From Amborella trichopoda (lineage: Eukaryota > Streptophyta > Magnoliopsida > Amborellales > Amborellaceae), in NCBI RefSeq assembly GCF_000471905.2, contig NW_006499809.1, forward strand, positions 389,798 to 453,797: a stretch of 64,000 bases of DNA. Reading direction: 5' to 3'. Of this stretch, positions 24,241-38,700 are shown piece after piece. The number at the start of each line of letters is the position of its first letter. The stretch's first letter is position 1. A program made the translations under genes and the position numbers. The notes under the pieces were generated by a model that searched no databases, was not told where the DNA came from, and saw only the letters and a program-made list of their open reading frames with translations.

Positions 24241-27200
24241 AGCCCTTATTTCTTAACTTTAAACTTCTCCGCCTCAGTCCGTACTGCATGACCCTAAACT
24301 TCTCGGCCTCGAACTATACTGCATGATCCTAAACTGCTCTGCCTCTATCCGCATTGCATGATCCTAAACTGCTCAGTTTTGATCCATACTTTATGGCACT
24401 AAACTACTTAGCCTAAGTCCATACTGCATGACGGTAAACTGGTCAGCCTCCTTCCATACTGCTTGACCCTAAATTGCTCAGCCTCGGTCCATAATGCATG
24501 ACCCAATCCTGTGCAGTCACGGTCCATCTTGCATGACTCTAAACTGCAAAGCCTCGGTCAATCTTGCATGACTCTAAGTTGCTCAGCCTCGGTCCATACT
24601 ACATGACCATATATTTCTCAGCCTCGATCCATATTGTATGATCCAGAACTGCTCTACCTCAGTCCATACAGCATGACCCTAAACTGCTCAGCCTCGCTCC
24701 ATACTGAATTATCTGAAAAAGCTTAGCCTCGTTCCATACTGCATGGCCCTAAACTGCTCATCCTTGGATCATAATGCATGACTATAAACTGCTCAGGCTC
24801 GTTCCATACAGCAAGACCTTAAACTGCACAGCCTCGATACGAAATGCATGACCCTAAACTGCTCTGCCTCGGTCCATACCGCACGAACCTAAACTAGTTA
24901 GCCTCGGTCCATACTGCATGCCCCTAAACTGCTCGGCCTCGGGCCAGGCTGCATGATAATAAAATTATCTTCCATGGTCCATACTTCCTGACCCATAATT
25001 GCATAGCCTCGGTCCATACTACACGACCATAAACTGCTCAGCCTCGGTCCATACTGCATGACCTTAAACTGCTCTATCTCGGTCGGACTACATGACCCGA
25101 ACTTGCTCAGCCTGGATCCATACTTCATGACCCTAAACCTCTTAACTTCGATCCACACTACATGTCCTTAAATTGTTCAGCCTCAGTCCATCGTGCATGA
25201 CCCCAAACTGCTCAGCCTCGATTCGTAATGTCTGACGCTAACCTGCTAACCCTCAGTCCGTACTGCATGACGCTAATTTTCTCTTCCTCGGTCCGTACCG
25301 CATGACCCTAAACTATTCAGCCTCGGTCCAACCTGCATGACCCTAAACTGCTCATCCTCAGTCCATACTGCATTAGCGTAAACTACTCAGTGTCGGTCGA
25401 TATTGCTTGACCTTAAACTGTTAAGCCTCTGTCAATACTGCATGACCCTAAACTGCACTGCCTCGATCTGTACTTCTTGACCCTAAACCTCTCAACCTCG
25501 GTCCATACTATATGACCTTAATCTGCTCAGCCTCAATCCATATTGCATGGCCCTAAACTGCTTAGCCTCGGTTTATACTACATGACCCAAAACCGCTTAT
25601 GCTTGATCCGTACTTCATGGCCCTAAACTGCTCAGTCTCGGTTCAAACTACACGACCTTAATCGGCTAAGCTAAGCCTCCGTCCATACTGCGTTACCCTA
25701 AACTGTTCAGCCTCGGTTCATAATGCACGACCCTAAACTGCTCAACCCCGGTCCATTCTACCTGACCCCGCTCAGCCTCGGTCCATACTGCATGACCCTA
25801 AACTTCTCAGCCTCGGTCCATACTGGATGACCCTAAACTGCTCAGCCTCGGTCTGTATTACATGATCCTAAACTGCTCAGTCGTGGTCCATAATGCATGA
25901 CCCTAAACTGCTCTGCCTCGTTCCATACTGCTTGACCCTATATTGCTTAACCTCGGTCCATACTACATGACCCAATCCTGCTCAGCCTCGTTCCATACTG
26001 CACGACCCTAAACTGCTCAGCCTCAGACCACACGGTATGCTTATAAACTGCTCGGCCTTGATTCATAATGCAAGAACTTAAACGCCTCAGCCTCGATTCG
26101 TAATGCATGACCCTAAACAGCTCTGCCTTGGCCCATACAGCATGACCCTTAACTCCTCAACCTCAGTCGGTACTGCATGCCTCTGAACTGCTCAGCCTCA
26201 GGCCATACAGCTTGACCACAAAATTCTCAGCCACGGTCCATACAGCATGACCCTAAAATGCATATTGTCGGTGCATACTATACAACCCTAAACTCATCAG
26301 CCTCGGTCCATACAGCATGACCCTAAACATCTCAACCTCGGTCTAGACTGCATGACATGAAACTTGCTCAGCCTCGATCCATATAACATGACCCCAAACT
26401 TCTCAGTATCAGTCCATACTGCTTGACCCTAATCTGCTCAGCATCGGTCCATACTGTAAGACCCTAAAATGCTTAGCCTCGGTCCATACTACATGACCTT
26501 ATACTGCTCAGCCTTAGTCTAGACTGCATGACCCTAAACTGCTTAGCTTCAGCCCTACTGCATGACCCTAAACTACTCAGCCTCGGTCCATACTGCATGA
26601 CCCTAAACTAATCAGCCTCGGTCCATACTACACGAACCCAAACTGGTCAGTCTTGGTCTATAATGCATGACCCTAAACTACTCAACCTCGATCCGTACTC
26701 CATGACCCTAAACTGCTTTGTCTCAGTCCATACTGCAAGACCCTAAACTGCTCTGCTTCGGTCAATACTGCATGACCCTAAACCTCCTAGCCTTGGTCCA
26801 TAATGCATGGCCCAAAACAACTCAGCCTCAGTACGTACTGCATGACCCCAAGCTGCTTAGCGTCTGTCCATACTGCATGACCCTAAACTGCTTAGACTCG
26901 TTCCATACTGCATGATCCTAAACTTCTCAGCCACGGTTGATGCTGCATGACCTTAAATTGCTTAGCCTCGCTCCATACTGCACGGCCCTAAACTATTCAG
27001 CCTCGGCCCATACTAAACTTCTCAGCCTCATGCCATACTACATGACCCTAAATTGCTCAGCCTCGATCCATACAGCAAGATCATAAACTTCTCAGCCACG
27101 TTCGATACTGCATGCCCCTAAACTGCATAGCCTCGGTCCATACTACATGGCCATAAACTGCTCAACCTCGGTCCTTACAGCATGATCCTAAACTTCTCAG

Positions 27201-30200
27201 CCTCGGCTCATACTGCATGACCCTAAACAGCTCAGCCTCGGTCCAAACTGCATGACCGTAAACTACTCAGCCTCGGACAGTACTGCATAACCCTAAACTG
27301 CTCGGCCTTGGTCCAGACTGCATGAACCTATATGGCTTGGCCTCGATCTCTATAGCATGATCATAAACTCCTCGGCCTCGGTCCATACTACATGATCCGA
27401 AACTGCGTAGGCTCGATCCATATTGCATGACCTTATACAACTCAGCCGTAGTCCAGACTGCATGACCCTAAACTGCTTAGCTTTGGTCAAAACTGCATGA
27501 CCCTAATATGCTCAGCCTCAGTCCATACTGCATGACCCTAAATTTCTCAGCCTCGGTCTATAATGTATGACCCTAAACTGCTTTGCTTTGTCCTTACTGC
27601 ATGACCTTAAACTACTCAGCCTCTGTCCATACTACATGACCCTAAACTGCTCAGCTCAGCCTCGGTCCATACTACATGACCCTAAACTGCTCAGCCTCGA
27701 TCCAAAATGCAGGACCTTAAACTCCTCAGCCTCAGTCCATACTGCATGACCCTAAACTGCTCAGCCTCGGTCCATACCGCTTGATCCTAAATTGCTCAGC
27801 CTCAGTCTATAGTGACTGACCCTCAACTGCTCAGCCTCGTTTCATAGTGCTTGACGCTAAACTGCTCAGGCTCAGCCCGTACTGCGTGACCCGAAACTGC
27901 TCAGCCTCGGTCTATATTGTATGACCCTAAACTGCTCAACCTCGATCCCCACTACATGATCTTAAACTGCTCAGCTTTGGTCCATACAATAAATCACTAA
28001 ACTGCATAGCCTCGATCCTTACTGCTTGACCTTAAACTGCTCTGCCTCATTCCATACTGCTTGACCCTAAATTGCACAACCTCTATCCATACTGCATGAC
28101 CCAATCCTGCTCAAGCTCTGTCCACCTTTGCATGACTCTAATTTGCTCAGCCTCGGTCCATACTGCATGACCCTAACTTGCTTAGCCTCGGCGTATATTG
28201 CATGACCCTAAACTGCTCTGCCTTAGTTCGCACTGCATGACCCGAAACTGCTTAACCTCTGTCTATACTGTATTATCTTAAATAGCTTAGCCTCGTTCCA
28301 TAATGCATGACCCTAAACTGCTCATCCTCAGACCATACTGCATGACCATAAACTACACAGCCTCAGTCCATACTGTAAGACCTTAAACTGCTCAGCCTTG
28401 ATTCGAAATGCATGACCCCAAACTGCTCTTCCTCGACTCATACTGCATGACCCTAAACTGCTCAGCCTTGGTCCATACGGCATGCTCATAAACTACTCAG
28501 CGTCGGGCCAGACTGCATGACCATAAACTTCCCAGCCATTGTCTATACTGCATGACCCTAAACTGCTTAGCCTCAGTCCATAGTGCATTAGCCTAATTGC
28601 TCAGCCTCGGTTCATATTGAAAGACGTTAAACAACTCAGCCTCAGTCCATACTGGATGACCCAAAACTACATAGCGTCGACACATACCTATGTTGCTCAG
28701 CCTCAATCTATAATGCATGACCCTAAACTCCTCTGCCTCGGTCCAGACTGCATGACCCCAAACTCCTCCACTTTGGTCCTTCTTGCGTGCCCTTAAACCT
28801 CTTAGCTTCTTTTCATACTGCATGACCCTAAACTTGTCAACCTCGGTCCATATTGCAGGACCCTAAACTGCTCTACCTCGGTCCATACTACATGACCCTA
28901 AACCGCTTAGCCTCGGTCCATACTAATTGACCCTAAACCGCTTAGCCTCGATAAATAATGCATGACCCTAACCTGCTTTGCCTCTATCCATACTGCATGA
29001 CCCTAAACTGCTCAGCTTCCTTGCATATTGTATGCTCCTAAACTACTCAGCCTCAATACATACGGCATGATCCTAAACGTCTCGGCCTCATTCGATACTG
29101 CAAGACCCTGTACGGCTTCACGTCGCCCAATACTGCATTACCCGAGACCTCTTAGCCTTGGTCCATACCGTATGACCCTAAACAGCTCAGTCATGGTCCA
29201 TACTGCATGACCCTAAAGTGCTCAGCCTCGTTCCATTCTGCAAGACCCTCAACTTCTCAGCCTTCGTCCATATTTCTTGACCTTAAACTGCTAAGCCTCG
29301 GTCCATACTCCATGAACCTAAACTGTGCAGCCTCGGTCCATAATGCATGACCCTAATTGGCTCAGCCTCGGTCTATACTGCATGACCCTAAATTGCTTAG
29401 CCTCTGTCCATACTGCATGACCCTAAACTGTTCAGCCTCGTTCCATGCTGTAGGACCCTAAACTGCTCAGCCTCGGTCCATACTGCATGATCCTTAATTG
29501 CTCAGCCTCAGTCCATACTGCATGACCCTAAATTGCTCAGGCTTGGTCCATACTGCTTGACCCACAACTGGTCTGCCTCAGTCCATCTTGCAGGACACTA
29601 AACTTCTCAGCCACAATCAATACGGCATGACCCTAAACCTCCCAGCCTCGGTACGTACTGCATGACCCGAAAATGCTCTGCCTCGATCCATACTGCATGA
29701 CCGTAAACTGTTCAGCCTCGGTGCATACTGCATTACCCGAAAATGCTCTGCCTCGGTCCATACTGCATGATTTTAAACTACTCAACCTCGGTCCATGCTG
29801 CATGACCCTAAACTGCTTATGCTCGGCCCATATTGCATGCCTTAAACTGCTCAGCCTTAGTCCATATTGCATGACCTTAAAGTGCTCAGCCTTTGTCCAC
29901 ACTGCATGACCCTAAACTGCTCAGCTTTCGATCAAAACTCCAAGACCCTAAACTGCTCTACCTCGGTCCATATTGCATGACCTTAAATTTCCCTGCATCA
30001 GTCTATATTGCTTGACCCTAAACTGCTTAGTCTAGGTCCATGCTGCATGACTTCAAACTACTCAACCTCTGTCCATACTACATGACCCTTAACTGCTCAG
30101 CTCAGCCTCGATCCACTCTAAACAGCTCAGCCTCGTTCCGAAATGCAAGACCCAAAGAAGCTCAGCCTCGGTCCATACTGCATGACCCTAAACTGCTCAC

Positions 30201-33169
30201 CCTCAATCCATATTGCATGACCTTAAATTGCTCAGCCACAATCAAGAGTTCATGACCCTAAACTACTCAGCCTCGTATCATAATGCATGATGCTAAACTG
30301 CTCAGCCTCAGTCCGTACTGCATGACCCGAAACTTCTCAGCCTCGGTCTATACTGCATGACCCTCAACAGCTCAGCTTTAGTCCGCACCGCATGATCTTA
30401 AACTGCTCAGCTTCGGTCCATACTATATGGCTCTAAACTGCTTAGCCTCGGTCCATACTGCATGACCCTAAACTGCTCTGCCTCATTCCGTACTGCTTGA
30501 CCCAAAATTGCTCAGCCTTGGTCCATAGTGCATGACCCACTCTTCTTCAGCCTCAGTCCATATTGCATGACTCTAAACCGCTCAGCCTCGGTCCATACTG
30601 CATGACCCTAACTTTCTCAGCATCGGTCCATATAGCATGACTCTAACTTTCTCAGCCTCAGTCCATATTGCATGACCTTAAACTGCTCTGACTCAGTCTG
30701 TACTGCATGGCCCTAAACTACTCAGCCTCGTTACATATTATATTTTCTTAAATAGCTTAGCCTTGCTCCATACTGTGTGACCCAAAACTGCTCATCCCCG
30801 GACCATACTGCTGGACCACTAACTTCTCAGCCTTGGTCCATACTGCAAGACCTTAAACTGCTACGCCTCGAATCGAAATGCATGACCCTAAACTGCTATA
30901 GCTCGGTCCATACTGCATGACCCTAAACGTATCGGCCTCGGTCTCTGTTGCATGTCCCTAAACTGCTCAGCCTCGGTCCATACTGCATGACCTTAAACAA
31001 CTCAGCCTTAGTCCATACTGCATGACCTTAAATTGCTCAGCCTCAGTCCATAGTGCATGACCCTAAACTGCTCATCCTCGTATCATGATGCATGACTGTA
31101 AACTGCTCAGCCTCAGTCTCTACTACATGACCCTAAACTGCCCAGCCTCAGTCTATACTGCATGACCCTAAGCTGCTCTCCCTCAATTAGTACAACATGA
31201 TTCTAAACTGCTCGGCTTCGGGCCGTACTGTATGGAACTATACTGCTTAGCCACGGTCCATACTACTTGACTTTAAACTGCTCTGCCTCATTTCATACTG
31301 CTTGACCCTAAATTGCTCTGCCTTGGTCCATAGTGCATGACCCAATCCTCCACAGCCTCGATCAATCTTTCATGACTCTAAACTGCTCAACCCCGGTCCA
31401 TACTGCATGACCCTACTTGCTTAGCCTCGGTCCATATTGCATGACCTTAAACTGCTATGCCTCAGTCCGTACTGCATGACCCTAAACCGCTCAGCCTCAG
31501 TCCTTACAGTATTTTCTGAAATAGCTTAGCCTTGTTTCATACGGTGTGACCCTTAACTGCTCATCCTCGGCCCATTTTGCAGGACCATAAACTGCCCAGC
31601 CTTGGTTGATACTACAAGACCTTAAACTGCTCAGCCTTGATTCGAAATACATGACCCTAAACTGCTCTACGTCGGTCCATACTGCATGATCATAAACTGC
31701 TCAGCCTCAATCCATATAGCATGCCCCTAAATTGCTCAGCTTAAGGCCAGACTGCATGACAATAAAGTTCTCAGCCATGGTCCATACAGCATGACCCCAA
31801 ACTGCTCAGCCTCAGTCTATACTGCATGACCCTCAAGTGCTCAGCCTCTGATCATATTTCGGACCTTAAACAACTCAGCCTCGGTCCATACTGCATGACC
31901 CAAAACTGCACAGCCTCAACACATACCGCATGACCCTAAGTTGCTCAGCCTTTATCCATAATGCATGACCCTAAACTGCTCTGCCACGGTCCAAGCAGCA
32001 TGACCGAAGACACCTTCGCCTTGATCCTTCATGCGTGATTCTAAACGTCTCAGCCTCGATTCATACTGCATGACCTTAAACTTCTCAGCCTCTGTCCATA
32101 TTGCTGGACCCTTAACTGCTCTGCCTCGGTCCATATTGTATGACCCTAAACTGCTCAGCCTCGATCCATAATGCATGACCCTAAACTGCTCCGCCTTGGT
32201 CCATACTGCATGAACCTAAACTCCTCAGCCTCGATCCATACTACATGCGCCTAAACTACTCAGCCTCGATACATACTGCATGACCCTGAACTTCTCTGCC
32301 TCATTCCATACTGCATGACCCTGTACTGCTCGGTGTCGCTCCATACTGCATTACCCAAAACTGCTTAGCCTCGGTCCATACAGTATGACCGTAAACGGCT
32401 TAGTTTTGGTCCATACTGCATGACCCTAAAGTGCTCAGCATCGTTCCATTCTGCATGACCCTGAACTTCTCAGCCTCGTTCCATATTGCTTGACCTTAAA
32501 TTGCTCAACCTCGGTCCATATTGCATGACCCTAAACTGCTTAACCTCAGACCATAATGCATGAGCCTAGACTACTCAGCCACGGTCCATACTGCATAACC
32601 CTGCTAAGTTTCGCTCCATACCGCGTAGCCCTAAACTGCTCAGCCTCGGTCCATACTGCATGACCCTAAACTGCTCAGCCTAGGTCCATACTGCATGACC
32701 TTAAACTCCTCAAGCTTTGTCCATACTGCTTGACCCAAAACTGCTCAGCCTTGGTCCATCTTGCATGACTCTAAACTTCTCTTCCTTAGTCAATACGGCA
32801 TGACCCTAAACTTCTCAACCTCGGTACATTCCATAAAATGCTCTGCCTCGGTCCATACTCCATGACACTAAACGTTTCAGCCACGGTGCATACTGCACTA
32901 TCCGACACTGCTTAGCCTCGGTCAATACAGTATGACCCTAAACTGCTCAGTCTCGGTCCATACTGCATGACCATAAACTGCTCAGCCTCGGTCCATATTG
33001 CGTCACCTAAACTGCTCAGCCAAGATCCCTAATTGATGACCCTCAACTGCTCCGCCTCGGTTCATATTGCATGACCCTAAACTGCTCAGCCTCGACCGAT
33101 ACTACATGACCTTAACTTACTCATATCCAGATCATTTTGCATGACCCTAAACTGCTCAACCTCGATCCA

Positions 33170-33497
33170 NNNNNNNNNNNNNNNNNNNNNNNNNNNNNNN
33201 NNNNNNNNNNNNNNNNNNNNNNNNNNNNNNNNNNNNNNNNNNNNNNNNNNNNNNNNNNNNNNNNNNNNNNNNNNNNNNNNNNNNNNNNNNNNNNNNNNNN
33301 NNNNNNNNNNNNNNNNNNNNNNNNNNNNNNNNNNNNNNNNNNNNNNNNNNNNNNNNNNNNNNNNNNNNNNNNNNNNNNNNNNNNNNNNNNNNNNNNNNNN
33401 NNNNNNNNNNNNNNNNNNNNNNNNNNNNNNNNNNNNNNNNNNNNNNNNNNNNNNNNNNNNNNNNNNNNNNNNNNNNNNNNNNNNNNNNNNNNNNNNN
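33170..33497. other. Assembly gap, 328 N
   Basis: A run of N bounded by satellite in the same orientation, most likely unresolved satellite. Confidence 1.
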
Positions 33498-35739
33498 TGA
33501 CCTTAAAGTACTCAGCCTCAGTCCGTACTGCATGACCCTAAACTGCTCTGCCTCGGATTGTACTGCATGATGCTATACTACTCAACCTTGGTCCATACTG
33601 CATGACCCTAAACTGCTCAGGCTCGGTCCATATTGCATTACCTTAAACTGCTCAGCCTCGGTCCATACTACATGACCTTAAACATCTCAGCTCAGTCCAT
33701 AATTCATGACCCTAAACTGCTCAGCCTCGCTGCATACTACATGACCTTAAAGTGCTCAGCCTCGGTCCATAATGCATGACCCTAAACTGGTTAGCCTATG
33801 TCCATATTGCGCGACCTTAAATTGCTCAGCCTCGGTCCATACTGCATTCTCAGCCCCGGTCCATACTGCGTGACCATAAACTGCTTAGCCTCGATCCATA
33901 CTACATGACTTTAAACTGCTTAACCTCGGTCCATACAGCATGACCCTAAACTCCTCAGCCTCAATCCATAATGCATGATCGAAAACTGCTCCGCCTCATT
34001 CCATACCACATGGCCCCAAATTGCTCGGTCTCATTCCTTACTGCATGACCCTAATCTGCTCAACCTTGGTCCATACTGCATGACCCTAAACTGCTTAGCC
34101 TTGATCTATATTGCATGACCCTAAACTACTTATGCTCGGTCCATACTGCATGATCCTAAACTGCTCAGCCTCGGTTCATCATGCATGACCCTAAACTACT
34201 CAGCCCCGATCCAATCTGCCTGACTTTGCTCAGCCTCGGTCGATATTGTACAACCTTATACTGCTCAACCTCGATCCATACTGGATGAGTTTAAACTGCT
34301 CAGCCTCGGCCCTTACTGCATGACCCAAATCTGCTTAACCTGGGTCCATACTGCATGGCAATTCTCAACCTCGGTCCATAATGCATGACTCGAAACTGCT
34401 CGGCCCCAGTCCGTACTGCTTGACCCTAAACTGCTTTGTCTCGGTCCATACTGCATGACCCAAAACTGCTCTGCCTCGGTCCATCTTGCATGCCTCTAAA
34501 CTGCTCAGCCTCGATCCATATTGCATGACCGTAAACTGCTAAGCCTCGATCCATGTTGAATGACCTTAAACTGTTCAGCCTCGGTCCATACTGCATGACT
34601 GTAAACTGCACTGTCTCGATCAGTACTGCATGACCCTAAACTGCTCAGCCTCGATCCATGCTGCATGAGCTTAAACTGCTCAGCCTCGATCCATACTGCA
34701 TGACCCTAAACGGCTCAGCTTTGGTCCATATCGCATGACCTTAAATTGTTCTGCCTCAGTCTACAGTGCATTACCCAAAACAGCTCAGCCTCAGTCCATA
34801 CTGCATGACGCTAAACATCTTATCCTCGGACCATACAACATGACTTTAAACTGCTCAACCTCGGACCATACATCATGACCCTAAACTGCAAAGCCTCTGT
34901 TCATAATGAATGACCCTAAACAGCTCCTTCTCTGTCCATACTGTGCGACCCTAAACTGCTTCGCTCAGTCTCGGTCCATACTGCATGACCCTAAACTGCT
35001 GAGCCTCAGCCCGTACTGCAAGACTCTAAACTGCTTAGCTTCGGTCCGTTCTACATGACCGTAAACTGCTCAGACTCAGTCCATACTGCACAACCCTAAA
35101 CTGCTTTGCACAGCCTCTCTCCATACTGCATGACCCTAAACTGCTTACTCTCGATTTAACCCCAAATTGCTCAGCCCCGGTCTATTCTCGCTAACTCTGC
35201 TCCGCTTCGATCCATACTGTATAACCCTAAATCTCTTAGCCTCGGTCCATGCTGAATGACCCTAAACAGCTTAGCCTCGGTCCATACTGCATGACCCTAA
35301 ACTGCTAAGTCTGGGTCCATACTGCATGGAACTAAACTGCTCAGCCAAGGTCCATACTATATGACCCTAAACTACTTTTCCTCGGTCCATACTGCTCGAG
35401 CCTAAACTGCTCACCCTCGATCCATAATGCATGACCCTAAACTTCTCTGCCTCGGTCCATACGGCATGATCCTAAACTGCTCAGCCTCGGTCCATACAAC
35501 ATGACCGTAAAGTGCTCAGCTTCGGTTCATACTGCGTGACCTTAAATATCTTGGCCTCGGTCCATACTGCATGACCCTGAATTGCTAAGCCTCGATCCAT
35601 ACTGCCTGTCCCTAAACTTCTCAGGCTCAGCCAATACTTCTTGGCCAGAACCTGCTTGGCCCATACTGCTTGACCAAAACCTGCCAGGCCTCGGTCCATC
35701 TTGCATGACTCTAAACTGCTCAGCCTCGGTTCTTACGGC

Positions 35740-38700
35740 ATCACCCTGAACTGCTCAGGTTGCTTACATACTGCTTGACCCTAACATGCTTAGCCTTGGT
35801 CCACACTGCATAACCCTAAATAGCTTAGCCTTAGTCTTAACTGCATTACCTGAAACTGCTTAGCCTCAGTCCATACGGTATGACCCTAAACTGTACAGCC
35901 TCGGTTCAAACTGCATGACCATAAACTGCTTAGCCTCGGTCCGTACCGCATGACCCTGAACTGCTCAGCCTTGATCGATATTTAATGACCCTAAACTGCT
36001 CTGCCAAGGTTTACACTGCATGACCCTAAACTGCTCAACTGCAGTACGAACTCCATTACCTGAGACAGCTTAGCCTCTGTCCATACAGTATGACCCTAAA
36101 CTGCTCAGTCTCTATCCATACCGCATGACCATAAACTGCTCACCCTCTTTCCATACTGCATGACCCTAACTGCTCAGCCTCGACTCATAATTGATGGCCC
36201 TAAACTGCTCTGCCTCGGTCCATACTGCATGACTCTAAACTGCTCAGCCTTAGTCCACACCGCATGCCCCTAAACAGCTCAGCCTCGATCCATACTGCAT
36301 GACCCTAAACTTCTCAGCGTCGTTCCATACCGCTTGACCCTAAACATCTAAGCCTCAGTCCATATTGCTTGACCTTTAACATCTCACCCTCGGTCCATAC
36401 TACATGAACCTAAACAGCTCAGCCTCGGCCTATACTGCATGACCCTAAATTTCTCAACTTCGGTCTATACAGCAAGACCCTAAGCTGCATAGCCTCAATC
36501 CATACTGTATGATTATAGACTGCTCAGCCTTGTTCATACTGGACGACCCTAAGCCGCTCAACTCAGCCTCGGTCCATACTGCATGACCCTAAACTGCTCA
36601 ACCTCGATCCATAATGCATGACCCTAATTTGTTGTGCCTCGGTCCATACTGCATGATCCAAAATTGCTCAGCCTCGGTCCACACTGCATGACCATAACGA
36701 CTCAGTCTCATTCCATATTGAATAACCTTAAACTCGTCAGCCTCGGTCCATACTGCATGACCCGAAACTGCACAGCCGTGATCCGTATTGCATGCGCCTA
36801 AACTGCTCGGCCTCGATCCTTACTGCATGACCTCAAATTGCTCAGCCTTGGTCCATACAGCATGACCTTAACTTGTCGATCCATATTGCATGACCTTAAA
36901 CTGCTAAGCCTTGATCCATATTGCATTAACCTAAGAAGCTCAGCCTCGATCCATACTGCATGACATTGAACATCTTGGCCTCGAACTATACTACACGACC
37001 TTAAATTGCTCAGCCTCGGTCCATACATCGTGACACTAAACTGCTCACCCTCAATCCATAATGCATGACCGTAAACTTCTCGGCCTCGGTCTATACTGCA
37101 TGACCCTAAATTGCTTAGCCTCGGTCCATACTGCTGGCACTAAACCGCTCAGTCTCGGTCCATACTGCATGAACCTAAACTGTTCTGCCTCGGTCCGTAC
37201 TACTTGACCCAAAACTGCTCAACCTATATCCATAGTGCATGACCCAAAACTGCACTGCCTCGATCTTTACTACATGACCCTAAACTTCTCAACCTCGGTC
37301 CATACAGCATGATCACAAACTGTTCAACTTCGATCCATACTGCATGACCCTAAACTACTTAGTCTCGGTCTATACTGCATGACCCGAAATTTCTCAGCCT
37401 CGGTCCATACTGCTTGACCCTAAACTGCTATGGCTCGATCCATATGGCTTGACCAAAAATTATTCAACCTCGGTCCATCTTGCAAGACTCTAAATTGCTC
37501 AGCGTCAGTCCTTAGAACATGACCCAAAACTGCTTAGCCTGGGTACATACTGCACGACCCTAAAATGCTTAGCCTTGGGTCATACTGCATGACCCTAAAC
37601 TATTCAGCCTCGGTCCGCACTGCATTACCCGAAACTGCTTAACGTCGGCCATACAATATGACCCTAAACTGGTCAGTCTCGGTCCATGCTGCATGACCAT
37701 AAACTGCTCAGCCCCGATCCATACTGCATGTTCCTAAACTACTAGGCCTCGATCCATCATTGATGACCCTAAACTGCTCTGCCTCGGTTCAGATGGCATG
37801 ACCCTAAACTGCTCAACCTCTGTCCATAAAGCATGACCCTAAACTCTTACTTCGGTCCATACTGCATGACCCTAAATAGCTCAGCCTCGGGCCATACTGC
37901 ATGCCCCTAAACTGCTCAGCCTCGATCCATACTGCATGACCCTAAACCTCTTAGCCTCATTCCCTACTGCATCACCCTAAACTTCTAAGTCTCGATCCAT
38001 ATTGCTTGACCTTAAATTGCTCAGCCTCGGTCCATTCTACAAAAAGCTAAACTGCTCAGCCACGGTCCATAGTGCGTGACCCTAAACTACTCAACCTAGG
38101 TCTATACTGCGTGACCCTAAACTGTTTAGCCTCGAGCTATACTGCATGACTACAAACTACTCCTCCTCGTTCCATACTGTAGAACCCTAAACAGCTCAGC
38201 CTAACCTCGGTCTATACTGCTCAACCTAAGTCAATAATGCATGACCCTAAACTGATCAGCCCCGGTCCAAACTACATGTCCCTGCTAAGCCTTGGTCCAT
38301 ACTGCATGACGCCAAACTGCTTAGCCTCGATCCAAATAGCTTCAACTTAAACTGCTCAGCCTTGATCTATGCTGCATGACCCTAAACTGCTCAGCCTCGG
38401 TCCATACTGCATGGCCCCAATGTTCTCAGCCTCGATCCATACTGCATGAACCTAAACTCTTTAGCCTCTATCCATACTGTATGACCTTATACTGCTCAGC
38501 CTCGATACTTAATGCTTGACCCTAAACTGCTCAGCCTCCATCCATAATGCATGACCCTAAACTGCTTCGCCTCGGTCCATACTACATGACCCTAAATGTC
38601 TCAGCCTCTGTCCATACAACACGACCCCAATCTACTCAACCTCAGTTTGTACTGCATGACCCTAAACTGCTCACCCACGGTCTATACCGCATGACCCTAA